From the NCBI GenBank assembly GCA_018296165.2, contig JACKQL020000113.1:1-64000 (forward strand): a DNA stretch of 64,000 nucleotides, in the 5' to 3' direction. This document shows positions 22,310-33,612 of the stretch, piece after piece. A program made the translations under genes and the position numbers. How positions within the stretch are numbered: position 1 is the stretch's first letter; every line of letters starts with the position of its first letter. Source of the DNA: Termitomyces sp. T153 (taxonomy: Eukaryota > Basidiomycota > Agaricomycetes > Agaricales > Lyophyllaceae). The notes beneath the pieces were generated by a model. That model saw only the letters and a list, made by a program, of their open reading frames with translations, was not told the origin of the DNA and made no database searches.

Positions 22310-23068
22310 TAGTTTATTGTGGAGATCAATTTTGCCAAAAGTCCCGGCGGTTTCAAAGAAAGGTTTGAAAGAAAGAGATGACAGGCGAGGTGTGCCAGAC
22401 GTGATTGGGGATAAATCATCGTGGGAGAAAATTATCCCCTTTTCATGTTCCCTTCTAAGCCTGCGATGGGCGGGGGAAATTCAAAACATTGCGCAAGTCC
22501 TTCTTGAAGAGAGTGATGCGATTATTTGGTCAATAGACGTATCCTTGAAATCAGAGCTCGGAAGAACGAAGATCGACAAATAGTATTGGTGATCAATCCG
22601 TGCTGACAATCAACCAACCATAAGCTCGAGCAAGATACAATCACATCCATGCATATGAGATAATGCTCAGACCCTGCCAAAGGGAGCACCGCACAGAATT
22701 CTTTCCGATGATGGAGGTATTAGGGAAGGATGAAGCGAGTTGCACACACGACTCCAAGTGCTCTGATAACGTTTAAATTAGCCTTGTATTATACCCATCA
22801 GTTTCCTGTCAGCCTCGTTTTGAGTATGATGTTAGCCACCCGCATGGTACATTGATATTATATTTAACGATCTCCCACTTATTCTAAGTATCAGTATGGA
22901 ACTTGTATCTCATATATTACCTAATGGCTCTAAAGAATTGATTGCATAGACATCTAGGCGGGGCCTGCTCCGGCCCCATGGACTCACAAGTCATCTATTC
23001 TCCTACACGCATTAAAAACCCTGTAGATTAAAAAGCATACATAAAGAATCAGAGGAAGAACAACAGCA
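22310..23068. other. Intergenic region, no gene assigned
   Basis: It separates the start of the TPR/CCCH gene from the 3' end of the NAA35 gene (both minus strand), so it should hold the promoter of the former and the 3' UTR of the latter. Short frames only. Confidence 0.4.
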
Positions 23069-25973
23069 TCACGGTGCAGTCCGGACTGGCTTGTCAACGA
23101 ATGGGAACCACGGATGAACCTGAACATCCCACTTCAAGGTCTTCACATCAAAGCTGTCAAGACCCGCTACACTCGATGGGAGATTATTTAATCGGTCACA
23201 AACACCAATCAAGCCCTTTACAAACTATGGATTGACACAAGTGATCATAAGCAGCTCGATAATATAGTATATATGGTGAGGGTACGAACCTCCAATCGAT
23301 CAGTTGCCCATAGGCTACTCCACCCTCCTGAAAATCCCGCAGACACTAGACTTCTCAGAATTTCTCTTGCCAATCCTATTGTGGCGGATGGAGAGAATGA
23401 GTCGTCCTAGAGCGAAAATCAGAATACGTATTTATGGAACGGCTAAACGAACGCACGAGGTATATGTCTGCACACAACGGCAGAAGACGATATAGCTCCG
23501 GATGTCCTACGGCCGGTGTACTGATGTCGTCGTATTCCGGCTGAAAGGCCCATTTGTAACGTCGGAAAAAGGCTGATCGCATCCGACTTGAGTCGAAGTT
23601 CAATGTGACCATGCAAGACTGATCAAGTTAGAATAAAAATTTGACGGCTTGTTACGAGAGACACACCACAAAAGTAGCTACGGAAATGAGTTGGATGGCA
23701 GTCAGGAGGTCGTGCTTAAATTTAAAGTCCTGATATGCAGAGGAATCTAATCTGCGTTAGCGAAGAAGGGATGATCTGAGAGAGCAGAACACACCTTTCA
23801 CTACCACTGGAATCAAGTCATCTAGGCAGGATAGATGATCTTCAATTACCTGTGATGCGTAATAATAGGCAAATGGTCGCTCTTCCAAAGAGAGCAGCTC
23901 GAGCTGAAACCCAGAAAATATGATTTCACGAATAGCTGATAATCTCCACACCAGAGGGACTTTTGGAAGATGCATAGTGATACTGGTTTTTGGAAGAAGC
24001 TAAAGTGATGTCAGTCCCCCTACATGCACCTTCGAGCGAAGGCTTACAGTGCTCTCGAGTGATGTCGTTATCTCGGATAATATGTCATACACTTTATGCC
24101 AGTTCAGCAACGAGTTGACAAGGTGTCGTCTCCGCCGCGGAGGGTTAAGCCACTGTCCTTTGATATGCGGAGCAATTAGCTAGGGAGTCAAGACGATACA
24201 ACGAACGATAGATCACAAAAGGGCAAGGACGATACAAGATATATACAAAGACGAGAAGCGGGAAATAATAATTGAGTCCAACAGACATACATTCATGAGG
24301 CAGATGAGACGTGCCTTGTACAGAAGATTCTCTACCGTGGACAGCTGACTGGCGCACGACTCGGTACAAAAGGGTGCGATAGCCTTGACAATGTTTGTAT
24401 ATGAAACGCCGAGAGTTTCAAAGAAGAAGTGATCCATCATCCACGAGAAGCTGAACTTGTTTAGTATCATGAGGCCGTCGTAGAAAGTAGACTAATGGGA
24501 CGGTTAAGGTTTCATTATGAGAAAAGAATAGAAACAGACCTGCATGTATGAGCGCAGGTATGGTATCCGCAGCGGTGGGTTTGGCAGCCATACACGAAGA
24601 TTTCCGACGATCTTGAGTTACTGTATATAGCACGTCTCTTTGAAAAGATCACAACGATCGTTCTTACCTCCCAAGTCGATAAGCAATGTGCTTGAGCAAG
24701 AAGACAAGCCTCTTGCCATCCGTCTAAGAGTCTATCAATAGCTTTCCACGTTTCCTCAGAAGGAGGAATGGAAAGCACTCGAAGCGGCACATTAGTCTTG
24801 AGGAGCCTTGCAATATAAGGATCGAATGCATGTAGGGCTGGCGAGACAGTTCCTGGTTCAGGTGAAGGATAAGAACGGATGAGCATCAGTTGTTCGCGGG
24901 CGCTATCGATCAGATTCTGATAGTCCGACGGACTGGAGAAGACGTCGACTTGCATGAGCTGCAGGATAGTCTGTAGAGTTGTATGAACGAAGGTTCTGCA
25001 CAGAAATAAGATCTCATGGAGGTACCATTCGTAAGGACATTCTAGCCCGGACAGCGTTACGCCATAGAACGGGAACTAGAGGTAGCATTGGACAGATCAG
25101 TAACGGAAGAGTGGGAAGTGCTTACTATGAGTCGCCTTCTGCAACCACATACTCGCTTCTTGGAGTTTTGAGGCAACAAATTTGACAGGGGTTCCTTCTA
25201 GGAGGGATATATCGCACTTATCTCCTTGCCAATCCTCCATCTACAAGTTCCGGAACCATTTTGCATGTTATAGGAACTGTACTGGATGGACACTGACCTC
25301 CTGGACACATCCTTTCGATAGTTCCCGCCACGAAAGATCGCAACATTTAAGTAGCCCCATAACCCATGATCTTAGGACATAGTAGACGAGCTCTGGAGGA
25401 CGTGACGGACCGAAACTTGTCAAGGCATGTGGATCGACAAACTCGGGATCTATCCCAGACAATGCATGTATATAGAGCAGCGTAAAGACAGAATGACACA
25501 GTGGGTTTCCAAAATGCCACTCCATCTAGACATGGATATCTTGAATATGATTCCAGGATATAGAGAGAAGGGACCCACCTCGTAAGCAAATGCTCTATCC
25601 ATGATCCAGCATAGTTCCTGAGGCAGCAAGGGTGCATTTGGATCAAACAGTGGTGTCGTTTGATTCTCCAAGATCAATCCACTGTCTAGACGTGGTTCAC
25701 CGATCTTCAGATATTTAGTTCAGGGTGGTACCCAGACCCTCTCCAGCTCACCTCAAATGCACCCATCGCATCGTACAGTGTAAAATCATCCATAAAGACG
25801 AATGATCCAGGCTCCATCACTGAGCACAGCGAGCTCTTGAACTTGAATAATCGACGTAATATAGATGAGCACGCACCAGCTGCTGCGTCACGGAAGACGC
25901 TCGCAACATCCTCAAAGTCAAACCCAACGCCCGGCAAGACTTCTTCGGGAATGTCGACGATGATGGGGTCCAT
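23069..25973 (-). CDS. naa35: NatC N-acetyltransferase auxiliary subunit NAA35 (Mak10)
   Basis: Fifteen minus-strand exons: 25877-25973, 25752-25819, 25579-25704, 25298-25525, 25126-25240, 25039-25075, 24668-24995, 24540-24611, 24291-24491, 24048-24179, 23791-23999, 23667-23751, 23457-23618, 23290-23406, 23069-23224, giving 710 residues. Family landmarks: VMEPGSFVFMDDFTLYDAMGAFE, IGEPRLDSGLI, LLPQELCWIMDRAFAYEMEWHFG, MEDWQGDKCDISLLEG, and the C-terminal RYKWAFQPEYDDISTPAVGHPE and GGWSSLWATDRLEFVKGL. NAA35/Mak10 anchors the NatC complex (NAA30 catalytic, NAA38) to ribosomes for acetylation of Met-hydrophobic N-termini. Most junctions are forced by frame and family sequence. The small exon 25039-25075 (donor GTCCTT) and the donor at 23790 (GTTCTG) are the least certain. 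Confidence 0.85.
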
Positions 25974-26102
25974 GATACTGCAGAGCGTTCCACAGGTGGC
26001 CTATGGCCAGAAGTCGAAGAAACGAGTGAAAATATTGGAAAAATACAAATGATTCCCAATTGCAAAGCTTTGAATGGGGTTATTTGATCTGGGTGGCTGT
26101 GC
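25974..26102. promoter_or_regulatory. Bidirectional promoter region, naa35 / mitochondrial TrpRS
   Basis: Only 129 bp separate the divergent start codons of the NAA35 gene and the tryptophanyl-tRNA synthetase gene. Both are translation-related housekeeping genes, so a shared promoter is likely. No named regulatory motif is evident. Confidence 0.5.
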
Positions 26103-27489
26103 ATGTTTCCAATGTTTGCTTCAGCGCGTCACCTGCCTCGACGCCTAGAGTACCTCTCGAGACCAACACGTCGAGCATCTAGCTTTTCCCCGCTTCCACG
26201 CGCACGAGGACGCGTGGTTTTCTCTGGTATTCAACCGACTGGCATCCCTCATGTGAGCAGCCAGGACAATCAAAGCGAAAATTTCTGACGGATGACCAGC
26301 TAGGCAACTACCTAGGAGCTCTTTCAAACTGGGTGCAACTACAAAATACAGCTGCACCTGAAGATGAACTTTTATTTTCAATAGTAGGATGGCACGCTTT
26401 GACTCTCCCACAAGACCCTGATGCACTTGCCGTCTCGAGAAGAGACCTACTTGCGACTCTGCTGGCAATTGGTCTCGACCCGAAGCGTTCGATATTGTTT
26501 CATCAGGATCATGTAAGTATTTTTGTGTCCGCAATCACTGTTTATCTCATTCGCTTGTCAGAATTTGGCACACACTGAACTCGCGTGGATTTTAAGCTGT
26601 ATCACGCCAGTGGGGAAGCTACGGCGAATGACTACGTGGAAGGTTCGCGGGAATCAGATGAATCAAAATGCCATCTCATGTCCCTAATAGGCTCGGTTGG
26701 CAGCGTCACGAAACGCGAATGACGAATCTGAAGTTGATGAGTCTTTGTTGAACACGGGGCTTTTCACTTATCCTGTCTTGCAAGCTGCCGACATCTTGGT
26801 CTATAGGTAATGTAACCTCGTTGATCTTGTGTACTTGATGCTCATATAGTCTCAGGTCCACTCACGTTCCTGTAGGAGAGGATCAAACACAACATCTTGA
26901 ACTCTGTCGAGACTTGGCAGAAATTTTTAATCGCACCTTCGCATCTTCGTCTCCTCTTTTCCCTCTACCTGTCCTGATGAGCAGTATGTTCCATGATGAA
27001 TCTCAATCTTCCCTTCTGATGCCCGCTCGAAACATAGCACCATCTCGGAGAATACTCTCTCTCCGCGACCCAACCTCAAAAATGTCCAAATCCTCCCCAG
27101 ATATTCAATCTAGAATTCTCCTTACCGATACTGCTGTACAAATCAAAGCTAAGATTCGTTCAGCTGTCACAGACTCCATTGCTGGAATTACGTACGACCC
27201 TGTCGCGCGACCTGGGACATCGAACCTTCTAACTATCCTCGCGGCATGCACGGACACGAAAGTAGATAGTGTTGCTGAACGTTATGAGGGAAAGGGACAT
27301 GGCCATCTCAAGGCCGATGTTGCAGATGCTGTGGAGGAAAGGCTTAAGGGACCGAGGGCAGAGTTCGAGAAGATTCGACATGAAGTAGCATATTTGGACG
27401 AAATTGCACGGAATGGTGCGCAGAAAGCGAGAGAGCAGTCTGAAGTAACAATTCAGGCAGTAAGGGAGATACTGGGATTGCGCTGTTGA
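26103..27489 (+). CDS. msw1: Mitochondrial tryptophanyl-tRNA synthetase
   Basis: Exons 26103-26252, 26300-26512, 26562-26642, 26691-26806 and 26856-27489 give 397 residues. The class I HIGH-type motif is rebuilt across intron 1 as PTGIPH/LGNYLG (about 45-56). The KMSKS loop is exact at 262-266 (TSKMSKSSPD). Other family segments: [61 protein letters not shown]. The enzyme charges mitochondrial tRNA-Trp. The basic, Ser-rich N-terminus (SARHLPRRLEYLSRPTRRASS) looks like a mitochondrial targeting peptide, and length and sequence are of the bacterial-type organellar enzyme. A second ATG follows at 26112. Confidence 0.93.
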
Positions 27490-27859
27490 TGACGAGAGTA
27501 AGATTTGACTAGCATTACACGTGTAGTATTCTTCTAGCATTGAGTAGTAGATTTGTTTATTCAAAATAAATATCAGCTTTCGGCGGAGGCACTGGCATTC
27601 GTCCCACCATTTTATGCACTTTGGTTCCAAGTGACTTCTTTACATTATGAACTCCTCTGAAACCATCCATTGCATGGAACGCTATCGATTAAACATAACG
27701 CCATTCCGACAGGTTGCCACGCTACCATAACTCTAGAGTATCTACCAATGATCTCAATTCATGTTTGAATATCTTGGGATACTTCGGAAGGCGACTAAGA
27801 TCAATACCACCTGTAGGCTACCACTTACCCCGCCTAATTAGGCATGGAATAGAGGTCAT
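27490..27859. other. Intergenic region downstream of msw1
   Basis: It contains the 3' UTR (AATAAAT at about 27565). No gene seen. The transposon island follows. Confidence 0.4.
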
Positions 27860-27904
27860 AATACTCCATGCTAGTTAGGCATAAGCTTCTTGGTCTACGC
27901 CTTC

Positions 27905-28045
27905 CTCCGATGATACACAATTTAATTCTGAACTTGTCTCTACACGTTGGACCGGCTACTGCTACCGGAGTGTGTCGTGTCCATCAGCAGGCCATCAGAC
28001 ATGTTGTCAACGGCCCTCGGCAACGTCGGCCATTAGATATCACCA
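27905..28045 (+). repeat. Left copy of an inverted repeat flanking the KDZ fragment
   Basis: It is about 140 bp and contains TTCTGAACTTGTCTCTACA, GGACCGGCTACTGCTACCG and CAGGCCATCAGACATGTTGT. The reverse complement of the same string of words is found at about 29205-29336. This copy retains most CpGs. Confidence 0.7.
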
Positions 28046-28339
28046 ACGTTGTGTACAAAATCGTTGGCAGTAGAAACACTAGAGAAGACTTCTCGAAGGA
28101 CAGACATGCACATCTACTCATCGTCGCTACCGTTGGATCTGGAACCCTCGCGATGGACTCGAACCGACCCCGAGTGGAGGACAGCGGCGGAGATGGCAGC
28201 CAAGCGTCGTTACTAGCGATGTCTCGATGACCTGGAGGCATTAGTCGTTTCAAGAATGTTTGAGTTGACGAAAATGAACTTGTCACAAATGGGTACGTTC
28301 AATACATTGTCATTCAAGTGACAACAACTGATGCTGATC

Positions 28340-28860
28340 TTGATCAGGGTATAAATTGAGGAAGCATATCGGTAAGGCCCTCAAGGTCCGATCACAAGCC
28401 ATACGCAATTCGCTGGATAAGTACAGTGCTGCTGCTTGTTCCCTTTCTCCACCAAATCCCGAACTTTCGTGGGATCTCATAGTGGAATCTGCCTTTCTTG
28501 CTGATTTTGACCTCTTATCAGACACACGTGAAGGTGTGCATGAATGCCCCTGGGCAGCACCTGCTGCTCAAATCATGATGAACAAGTTTTTCAAGATCCA
28601 ACACGCTAGAGAAGAGATCGACTACTTGAATGTGGAAATTTGATGACTTGTCACATACATCCAAGATGAAGAGGCATACCTGCAAGAGCAAGAGAAGGCT
28701 ATCACAATCAAGGACAGTGCTATTGCACAGCAGATCTTCTTGTAGTGTGGTCATCTTCATTGTTTCAATGCTTTTGACATGCGCCGCCTTCGCAAGCTTG
28801 CATCTCATCCAGGGTTCACAGGGTCTCTTGATCCGGGAAAATGACATGGAGGTAGATGAG
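28340..28860 (+). pseudogene. KDZ (Kyakuja-Dileera-Zisupton) transposase C-terminal remnant
   Basis: A plus-strand frame reads KLRKHIGKALKVRSQAIRNS, then ALSPPNPELSWDLIVESAFL, ADFDLL and KFFKIQHAREEIDYLNVEI. This is the C-terminal helical region found in agaricomycete KDZ transposases (Cys-cluster proteins). The frame continues after two consecutive TGA codons (28641-28646) as LVTYIQDEEAYLQEQEKAI, then a TAG (about 28744), then MRRLRKLASHPGFTGSL. Family members have Arg-Arg at the double stop, so two CGA codons have probably become TGA. The catalytic RNase H-like domain is not present. It is an inactive, truncated relic. The family name is from memory of this conserved segment. Confidence 0.65.
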
Positions 28861-29170
28861 GGCAATGGGAAGCAAGCGCAAGTTATTATTGAGGGTGGCG
28901 GCAATGAAGGTGTACATAGCAGTGATAGCAGTGAGGATGAAGGCAACCAAGATGACGACAATGCTACCCTGTTGTGAACAAGTACATAAAGTGGTTGAGG
29001 TTTCTTCAGATGTCTTATTCAAGCCTAGCCACTGTTGATATGCGCTATAATATGCAATAATTAGGTTCATTCATTATGCATCAAGTAAATATAATCCGTC
29101 CTGATTCCCTGATGAATTTTGAGGCAAGGACTTGAGCTCATCATGTCCAATGATGAGTGGGGGCCGGGAT
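28861..29170. other. Low-complexity continuation of the KDZ relic
   Basis: An acidic, Gly/Asp/Ser-coding stretch (about 28850-28975) may be the tail of the KDZ frame. Beyond it no coding signal is seen. Confidence 0.3.
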
Positions 29171-29204
29171 CGACAATCTGCGTTATCTCCAAACAGCCCC
29201 GAAG

Positions 29205-29336
29205 AGTACCCGACACAATGTTGTCTAATGGCCGACATTGCCAGTGGCCGTTGACAACATGTCTGATGGCCTACTGATGGCCTTGACACATTCGGTAGCA
29301 ATAGCCGGTCCAACATGTAGAGACAAGTTCAGAATT
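29205..29336 (-). repeat. Right copy of the inverted repeat flanking the KDZ fragment
   Basis: It is the reverse complement of the 27905-28045 repeat, with several C/T and G/A differences. The pair encloses about 1.2 kb that includes the KDZ fragment, which suggests a nested or foldback insertion. Confidence 0.7.
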
Positions 29337-29689
29337 AAGTAGTGACTGTAACAGTCCATCCTAAGGCTAACACAATCTGGAATCAAATTGAAGCAGTACA
29401 TTCTTGTGTGCTGTGTAATTCTCAATATAGTTTGATCAATACCTTGTATTTGACTTAGGTGTCTTCCACATGTACCAACTGTCTCCTCAATGAACATTTA
29501 ATCATGAGTGATACTAAGGAATCCAATAAAAAGCATGCTACCAGAAACCAAGTTAAGAAGCCATCAATGAAGCTTAACTAGGACACAGGTGTAGACTCCA
29601 AAGACAGAAGAGATGAACAACTCAAGTACTTCTGCCTCTGCTAACCCACATTGCCCACTATGCTTTCTCACTCTGCTGCCTCTGGCCCT

Positions 29690-30042
29690 ATTGAAATCTA
29701 CTTTGCTACCACTCCCCCTGGTATCATGTGGACTTGACCAACTTGGCAAGATGTTACTGGCATCCACCATGGTCTGTTCCCCAACAACAATGCTCACTTC
29801 CCTCCTGGTTTGTCACACTCAGATGCCATCAACATTAAGGCATACTTCAATGCCTATGATTTGATTAAGTCCAGGACAAAGAAGGTGTCTTTTGCCACTG
29901 GCTCTAAGGGTGCTCCCTACTATCCTGGCTGACCCAAGTGGAACACTTTTGTCACCCACACTGTCAGGACCACAGTCCTGGAGGGAGACTCTTACAGGAG
30001 CCAAAACCACCTTGAGGAGGTGATGCCAACAGCAAGTATGTA
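29690..30042 (+). pseudogene. Unrecognised decayed transposon ORF
   Basis: One plus-strand frame reads GPIEIYFATTPPGIMWT, stop, then HHGLFPNNNAHFPPGLSHSD, INIKAYFNAYDLIKSRTKK, SFATGSKGAPYYPG, stop, then PKWNTFVTHTVRTTVLEG. The residue pattern is protein-like and broken by only two in-frame TGA/TAG codons. I do not recognise the family; a gag-like or accessory protein of a nearby element is possible. Confidence 0.45.
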
Positions 30043-30289
30043 AATAGGGAAAGAAACTAAGAAACTAAGAAATGAGAGCAAGTAATGAATTGAGAGAAGA
30101 TCAGATAACAACAGAAGACAGACAAGATATCAGGCAATGTCAAGGCCAGGGTGGTAGCTACAGAGTAAGAGAGCTTATATACAAGTAGGCTACTACCTAA
30201 AGGGGAAGCCAAGACATAGTCTCAGACAGGCCTAAGATAGGGAGAGGCCAAGGGCAGGAATGTCTAAGATAAGGAAGGTCTCAGACAGA

Positions 30290-30408
30290 CACTGGTTGTG
30301 ATCAGGGATAGTGGATATGATCAGAGTCAGTGGATGTGATTAGGGACAGTGGATGTGATCAGAGATGTGATCAGATACAGTGGATGTAATCAGGGATGTG
30401 ATTAGAGA
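30290..30408 (+). repeat. Minisatellite, about 20-bp CAGTGGATGTGATCAGGGA units
   Basis: Five to six degenerate units. The same unit recurs at 33558-33612, so this motif flanks the tyrosine-recombinase element on both sides. Confidence 0.7.
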
Positions 30409-30409
30409 C

Positions 30410-30557
30410 TTTTGTCCCGTTGCTTATCATATGGTCATGGTGTATGGAAGAGATGATTTAGTGTATTATGTTCTACTATGTCAATACACACATGTGATAT
30501 GGGCAAGAGAGTGTGCTGAATGCTGCTTGAGGTAGCACAATTGGTGAGCAGACACCC
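30410..30557 (-). repeat. Direct repeat copy 1 near the YR retroelement
   Basis: About 148 bp, close to identical to 30939-31087 (shared GTGTATGGAAGAGATGAT, GTGTATTATGTTCTACTATG, GTGATATGGGCAAGAG). Same orientation, about 530 bp apart. Confidence 0.8.
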
Positions 30558-30938
30558 ATGGTGCTCACTATGGATATTGACATAGTAAAATAGTGATGTT
30601 GTGATGATTCTGGAAGCAATATCATTGTATAATGATGATGTTGTGTTGGTTATAAGTAGAAGTTGTGTTGTTTATAAGTAGAATGTTGATGCATTGTGAT
30701 CTTGGACTATTGATGTTTGAATGCAGACAATGCTTGAAGTCAGGTGGGAGGGAGGCTGTGAAAGTCACACATGAGGTAAAGAACAAAGGTGGATCCTAGA
30801 AGTTTTGATATACTCTTAGGACACAAGGTACACATGAAGATGGTGGTATCAGTTCAAGTTGTCCAAGGTCATGTAATCATTACACTTTGTCTGAAACCTG
30901 TTCCACATTCCTCTCATGCCTCTTCCTGCAGACTTACA

Positions 30939-31087
30939 TTTTGTCCTGTTGCATATTATATGATTGTAGTGTATGGAAGAGATGATGTAGTGTATTATGT
31001 TCTACTATGTCAATACATACATGTGATATGGGCAAGAGGGTGTGCTGAACACTGCTTGGGGTAGCACAATTGGCAAGCAGACACCCA
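30939..31087 (-). repeat. Direct repeat copy 2 near the YR retroelement
   Basis: It lies about 40 bp beyond the end of the tyrosine-recombinase frame. With copy 1 it gives the B1-A2-B2 pattern expected at the 3' end of Ngaro/DIRS-like elements (split direct repeats). This interpretation is inference. Confidence 0.7.
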
Positions 31088-31125
31088 GATTGGAGAGTGC
31101 CCATGCATCATGAGTCAATAGCCCC

Positions 31126-33557
31126 CTAGGAAGTGGGAAGTTGTAGAAGTCTGGCATTCCTCATGATCAGAGTTAGTAGCTCAATGTACAAGAGAGCAAT
31201 AAGTTTTAGGGATCTCCAGCATCTGAGAAAGGATTTGGAAGTCCAGCATCTCAGAATCTTGACTATATCAGGAGGGACACCAGCCAGTAGAAGATGTGTA
31301 GTTCCACCGATACACAAGCAATGGCCAGTCAGCCAAGAGAATCCATAACTTGCCAGTATCTCACTTTGTAGATGGAGAGACAATGCTCTGATAGGATCAC
31401 CAATGGACTGTCTAGCCAGAGTGATGTCTTCTCCTTTTGTACCTCCCATCTTGGTGTTAGGGAGGTGTAGTATATGGGAGCCCCTTGATGTGGTGCTATC
31501 AAAATTTCTCTTGCTTGCTGGAAGGAATTCACTCAGACAGATCTGGGCCCAGAAACAGGTCATGGCCAAGAAGTAAATGCTGATATTGATGTGACAAGAG
31601 GAGTCAAGTCTCAATTCAAGTATCTGCAACATGTGCAGGGTAACTGATGGATGTTCAGGTCTTTTTGAGCTTGCTGGACATTGGTTCTTGACTCTCTTTA
31701 GGACATATCACAGTTGGATTCCCCCATAGTATGATAGGCTGTTCTGTATGTGCCATGCTTGAACTCCATCACATTTTCCAGCTACTGTCTTCTTGGCCAG
31801 TTCACCAGCAAATGAGCTTGCAAAGTCACAAAGAAGGGATTCTGATGCTGGCAGCATCAGTTGTTCCAGTACATTGTGGCCTGCACAGTAAACTAGAATT
31901 TGCCTTCTAGCTGTAATATGTTTTCCCGTTGTGGAGGCCCTCTAAGCCTTGCTGATCACATTTTACACTTGCAGACTTTGTGTGGCACAGAGCAGGACTG
32001 GTGCATAAGGTTGGTAGCAAAGATGACTATAATGTTTGCTGTTTGTCCCCCTGGTGGTTTGTGCAGAAGCATTGGTTGAACATTTAGTGATCCTCAAGTG
32101 TTTGGTGATGTTGGGAATGGAGTTGCCACCCACCAAGAGGTAATCATCAATGAGTTTATTTGCTCAGAGGTCCATCTGTACTCTTGAGTTGTTGTTCATG
32201 ATTACATCTGAAGTCATAGAGATTGGAGTTGAACCATTCTGTATGAAGGTTGAGATGTGATGATCTGTGAAGGTGGCTATGAAGGATTCCATGTCTTACT
32301 ATAATGGCTTTGCTTCTTAAATATGTCAAGTGGCTGACTATTCTGTAGAGTGCATATGTCTTATGTCACAGATTTTTACTCACACATTGATTGGTCAGGT
32401 TCATTCATATATAATACTCTTACAACAGAGTACTTGTTCATCATTCAGGCAATAGTTAATGAGAGATTGTCTTATCAAATGTTAGGTAAAGAAGAGTAGT
32501 TTAGGCTTGGCTCAATGTGAAACTTGAGATAAGGTGGGATGGCAGGCAGAAATGGATATAGAGCTCATCACAAAAAAAAGATTCCATGTGAAGAACCATC
32601 TGCTAAGTTGTCTGTTGTAGATGTAATGGAGATCCAGAGACAATGAAGTTGAAAGTTCAAAACAATATGGCACAAGATCAGGTTGGTGGCCAAAGTTCTT
32701 GATTTTCCTGCTGTAAGTGTTCCAACACAGCCTGCATTATCCAACCAAATGACAATGTGACAGTTTGAGTATTTTGTTGCTATCAGAGTGCATACCACCA
32801 GATCTATGGCTACTATCTCAGCCCATTCAATATTGCAATCATCAGATATCCATTCTGGATAGAGTTTTCATGCTAGCCACTTTCCACCTATGACAAAGCC
32901 TATACCCCAGGAAGTGGAGGCATTGACATGAATGATAATGTCTAAGGGTTCTGGAGGTTTCTGAATGTGCAAGGAGCATGATGTTTGGAGGGTTTTATGC
33001 CACCACAATATGTTGTGAACTGCTTGAGAAACATGGTGAATTACCCAGTGGGGCTGTTATTGCTAAAGCCTGAGTGTAAGCAATAGAGAGAAGGTAGATG
33101 AGATTGGCTTGAAGGGACAACCAGTGTAATGTGATTCAGTGTTCCAATGAGAGATTCCATAGTCAGGAGATTGAGTTTTGCACTTAGATTCCAAGCCTCA
33201 AGTTTGGTAAGGTACTTCTCTGTCTTCTTCACAGGCAAGGAAGCTGTCTTGTCCACAAGCAACCACTCAAAACTAATATAAGTGAAGTGGTCCAAAAAGG
33301 GAACAAATTTATCAATTGCCCATGGCCATCCCAGCTTATTTGCCATGTCCCATATGAGGGTTTCATCCTTGTAGTAAGGTGTCCCATCTGGATGTAAATG
33401 CTGATATCTGAAGAAAATGAAGTTGTCAACCCATTTCAGGATGGCCTCTATACCTCTCATCTTGTATATGTACACTATAGTGTCCACTACTGATCCAAAT
33501 ATGCCTGGGGCTGGAGACATACCAAAGTTGAGACATAAGTCTAGGATGACTTCTCCA
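31126..33557 (-). mobile_element. DIRS/Ngaro-like tyrosine-recombinase retrotransposon, 5'-truncated
   Basis: Read on the minus strand, three parts follow in order. At 33557-33041 is the end of a reverse transcriptase: NFGMSPAPGIFGSV, then ILKWVDNFIFFRY (the DD of the catalytic box appears as DN), LGWPWAIDKFVPF, then the thumb region ending SNNSPTG. At about 32950-32568 is RNase H: KYSNCHIVIWLDNAGCVG and NLADGSSHGIFF, with stops upstream. At 31632-31126 is an intact-looking frame like a tyrosine recombinase: HILHLPNTKMGGTKGED, FSWLTGHCLCIGGTTHLLL, AGVPPDIVKILRCWTSKSFL. The expected HxxR is seen as HCLC and GRW as RCW, so catalytic Arg residues are lost by C-to-T-type changes. It is inactive. 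The 5' part (gag, RT palm) is missing, cut where the 20-bp minisatellite begins. Confidence 0.75.
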
Positions 33558-33612
33558 GATGTGATCAGAAACAGTGGATGTGATCAGGGATATGATCAGA
33601 GACAGTGGGTGC
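33558..33612 (+). repeat. Short minisatellite, GTGATCAGAGACAGTGG units
   Basis: Two to three units of the same motif as 30290-30408, at the truncated end of the YR element. Confidence 0.6.

Noticed and set aside
25039..25075. Alternative reading through 24995-25075 without an intron (frame beginning FPFYGVTLSG)
   Set aside because: It is open, but the exon before it cannot join in that frame with a GT donor, while the frame reading VLWRNAVRARI fits both neighbours and the expected Trp/Arg-rich helix.
28310..28961. Minus-strand frames opposite the KDZ relic
   Set aside because: The plus strand carries family-like text in a single frame; the minus frames do not.
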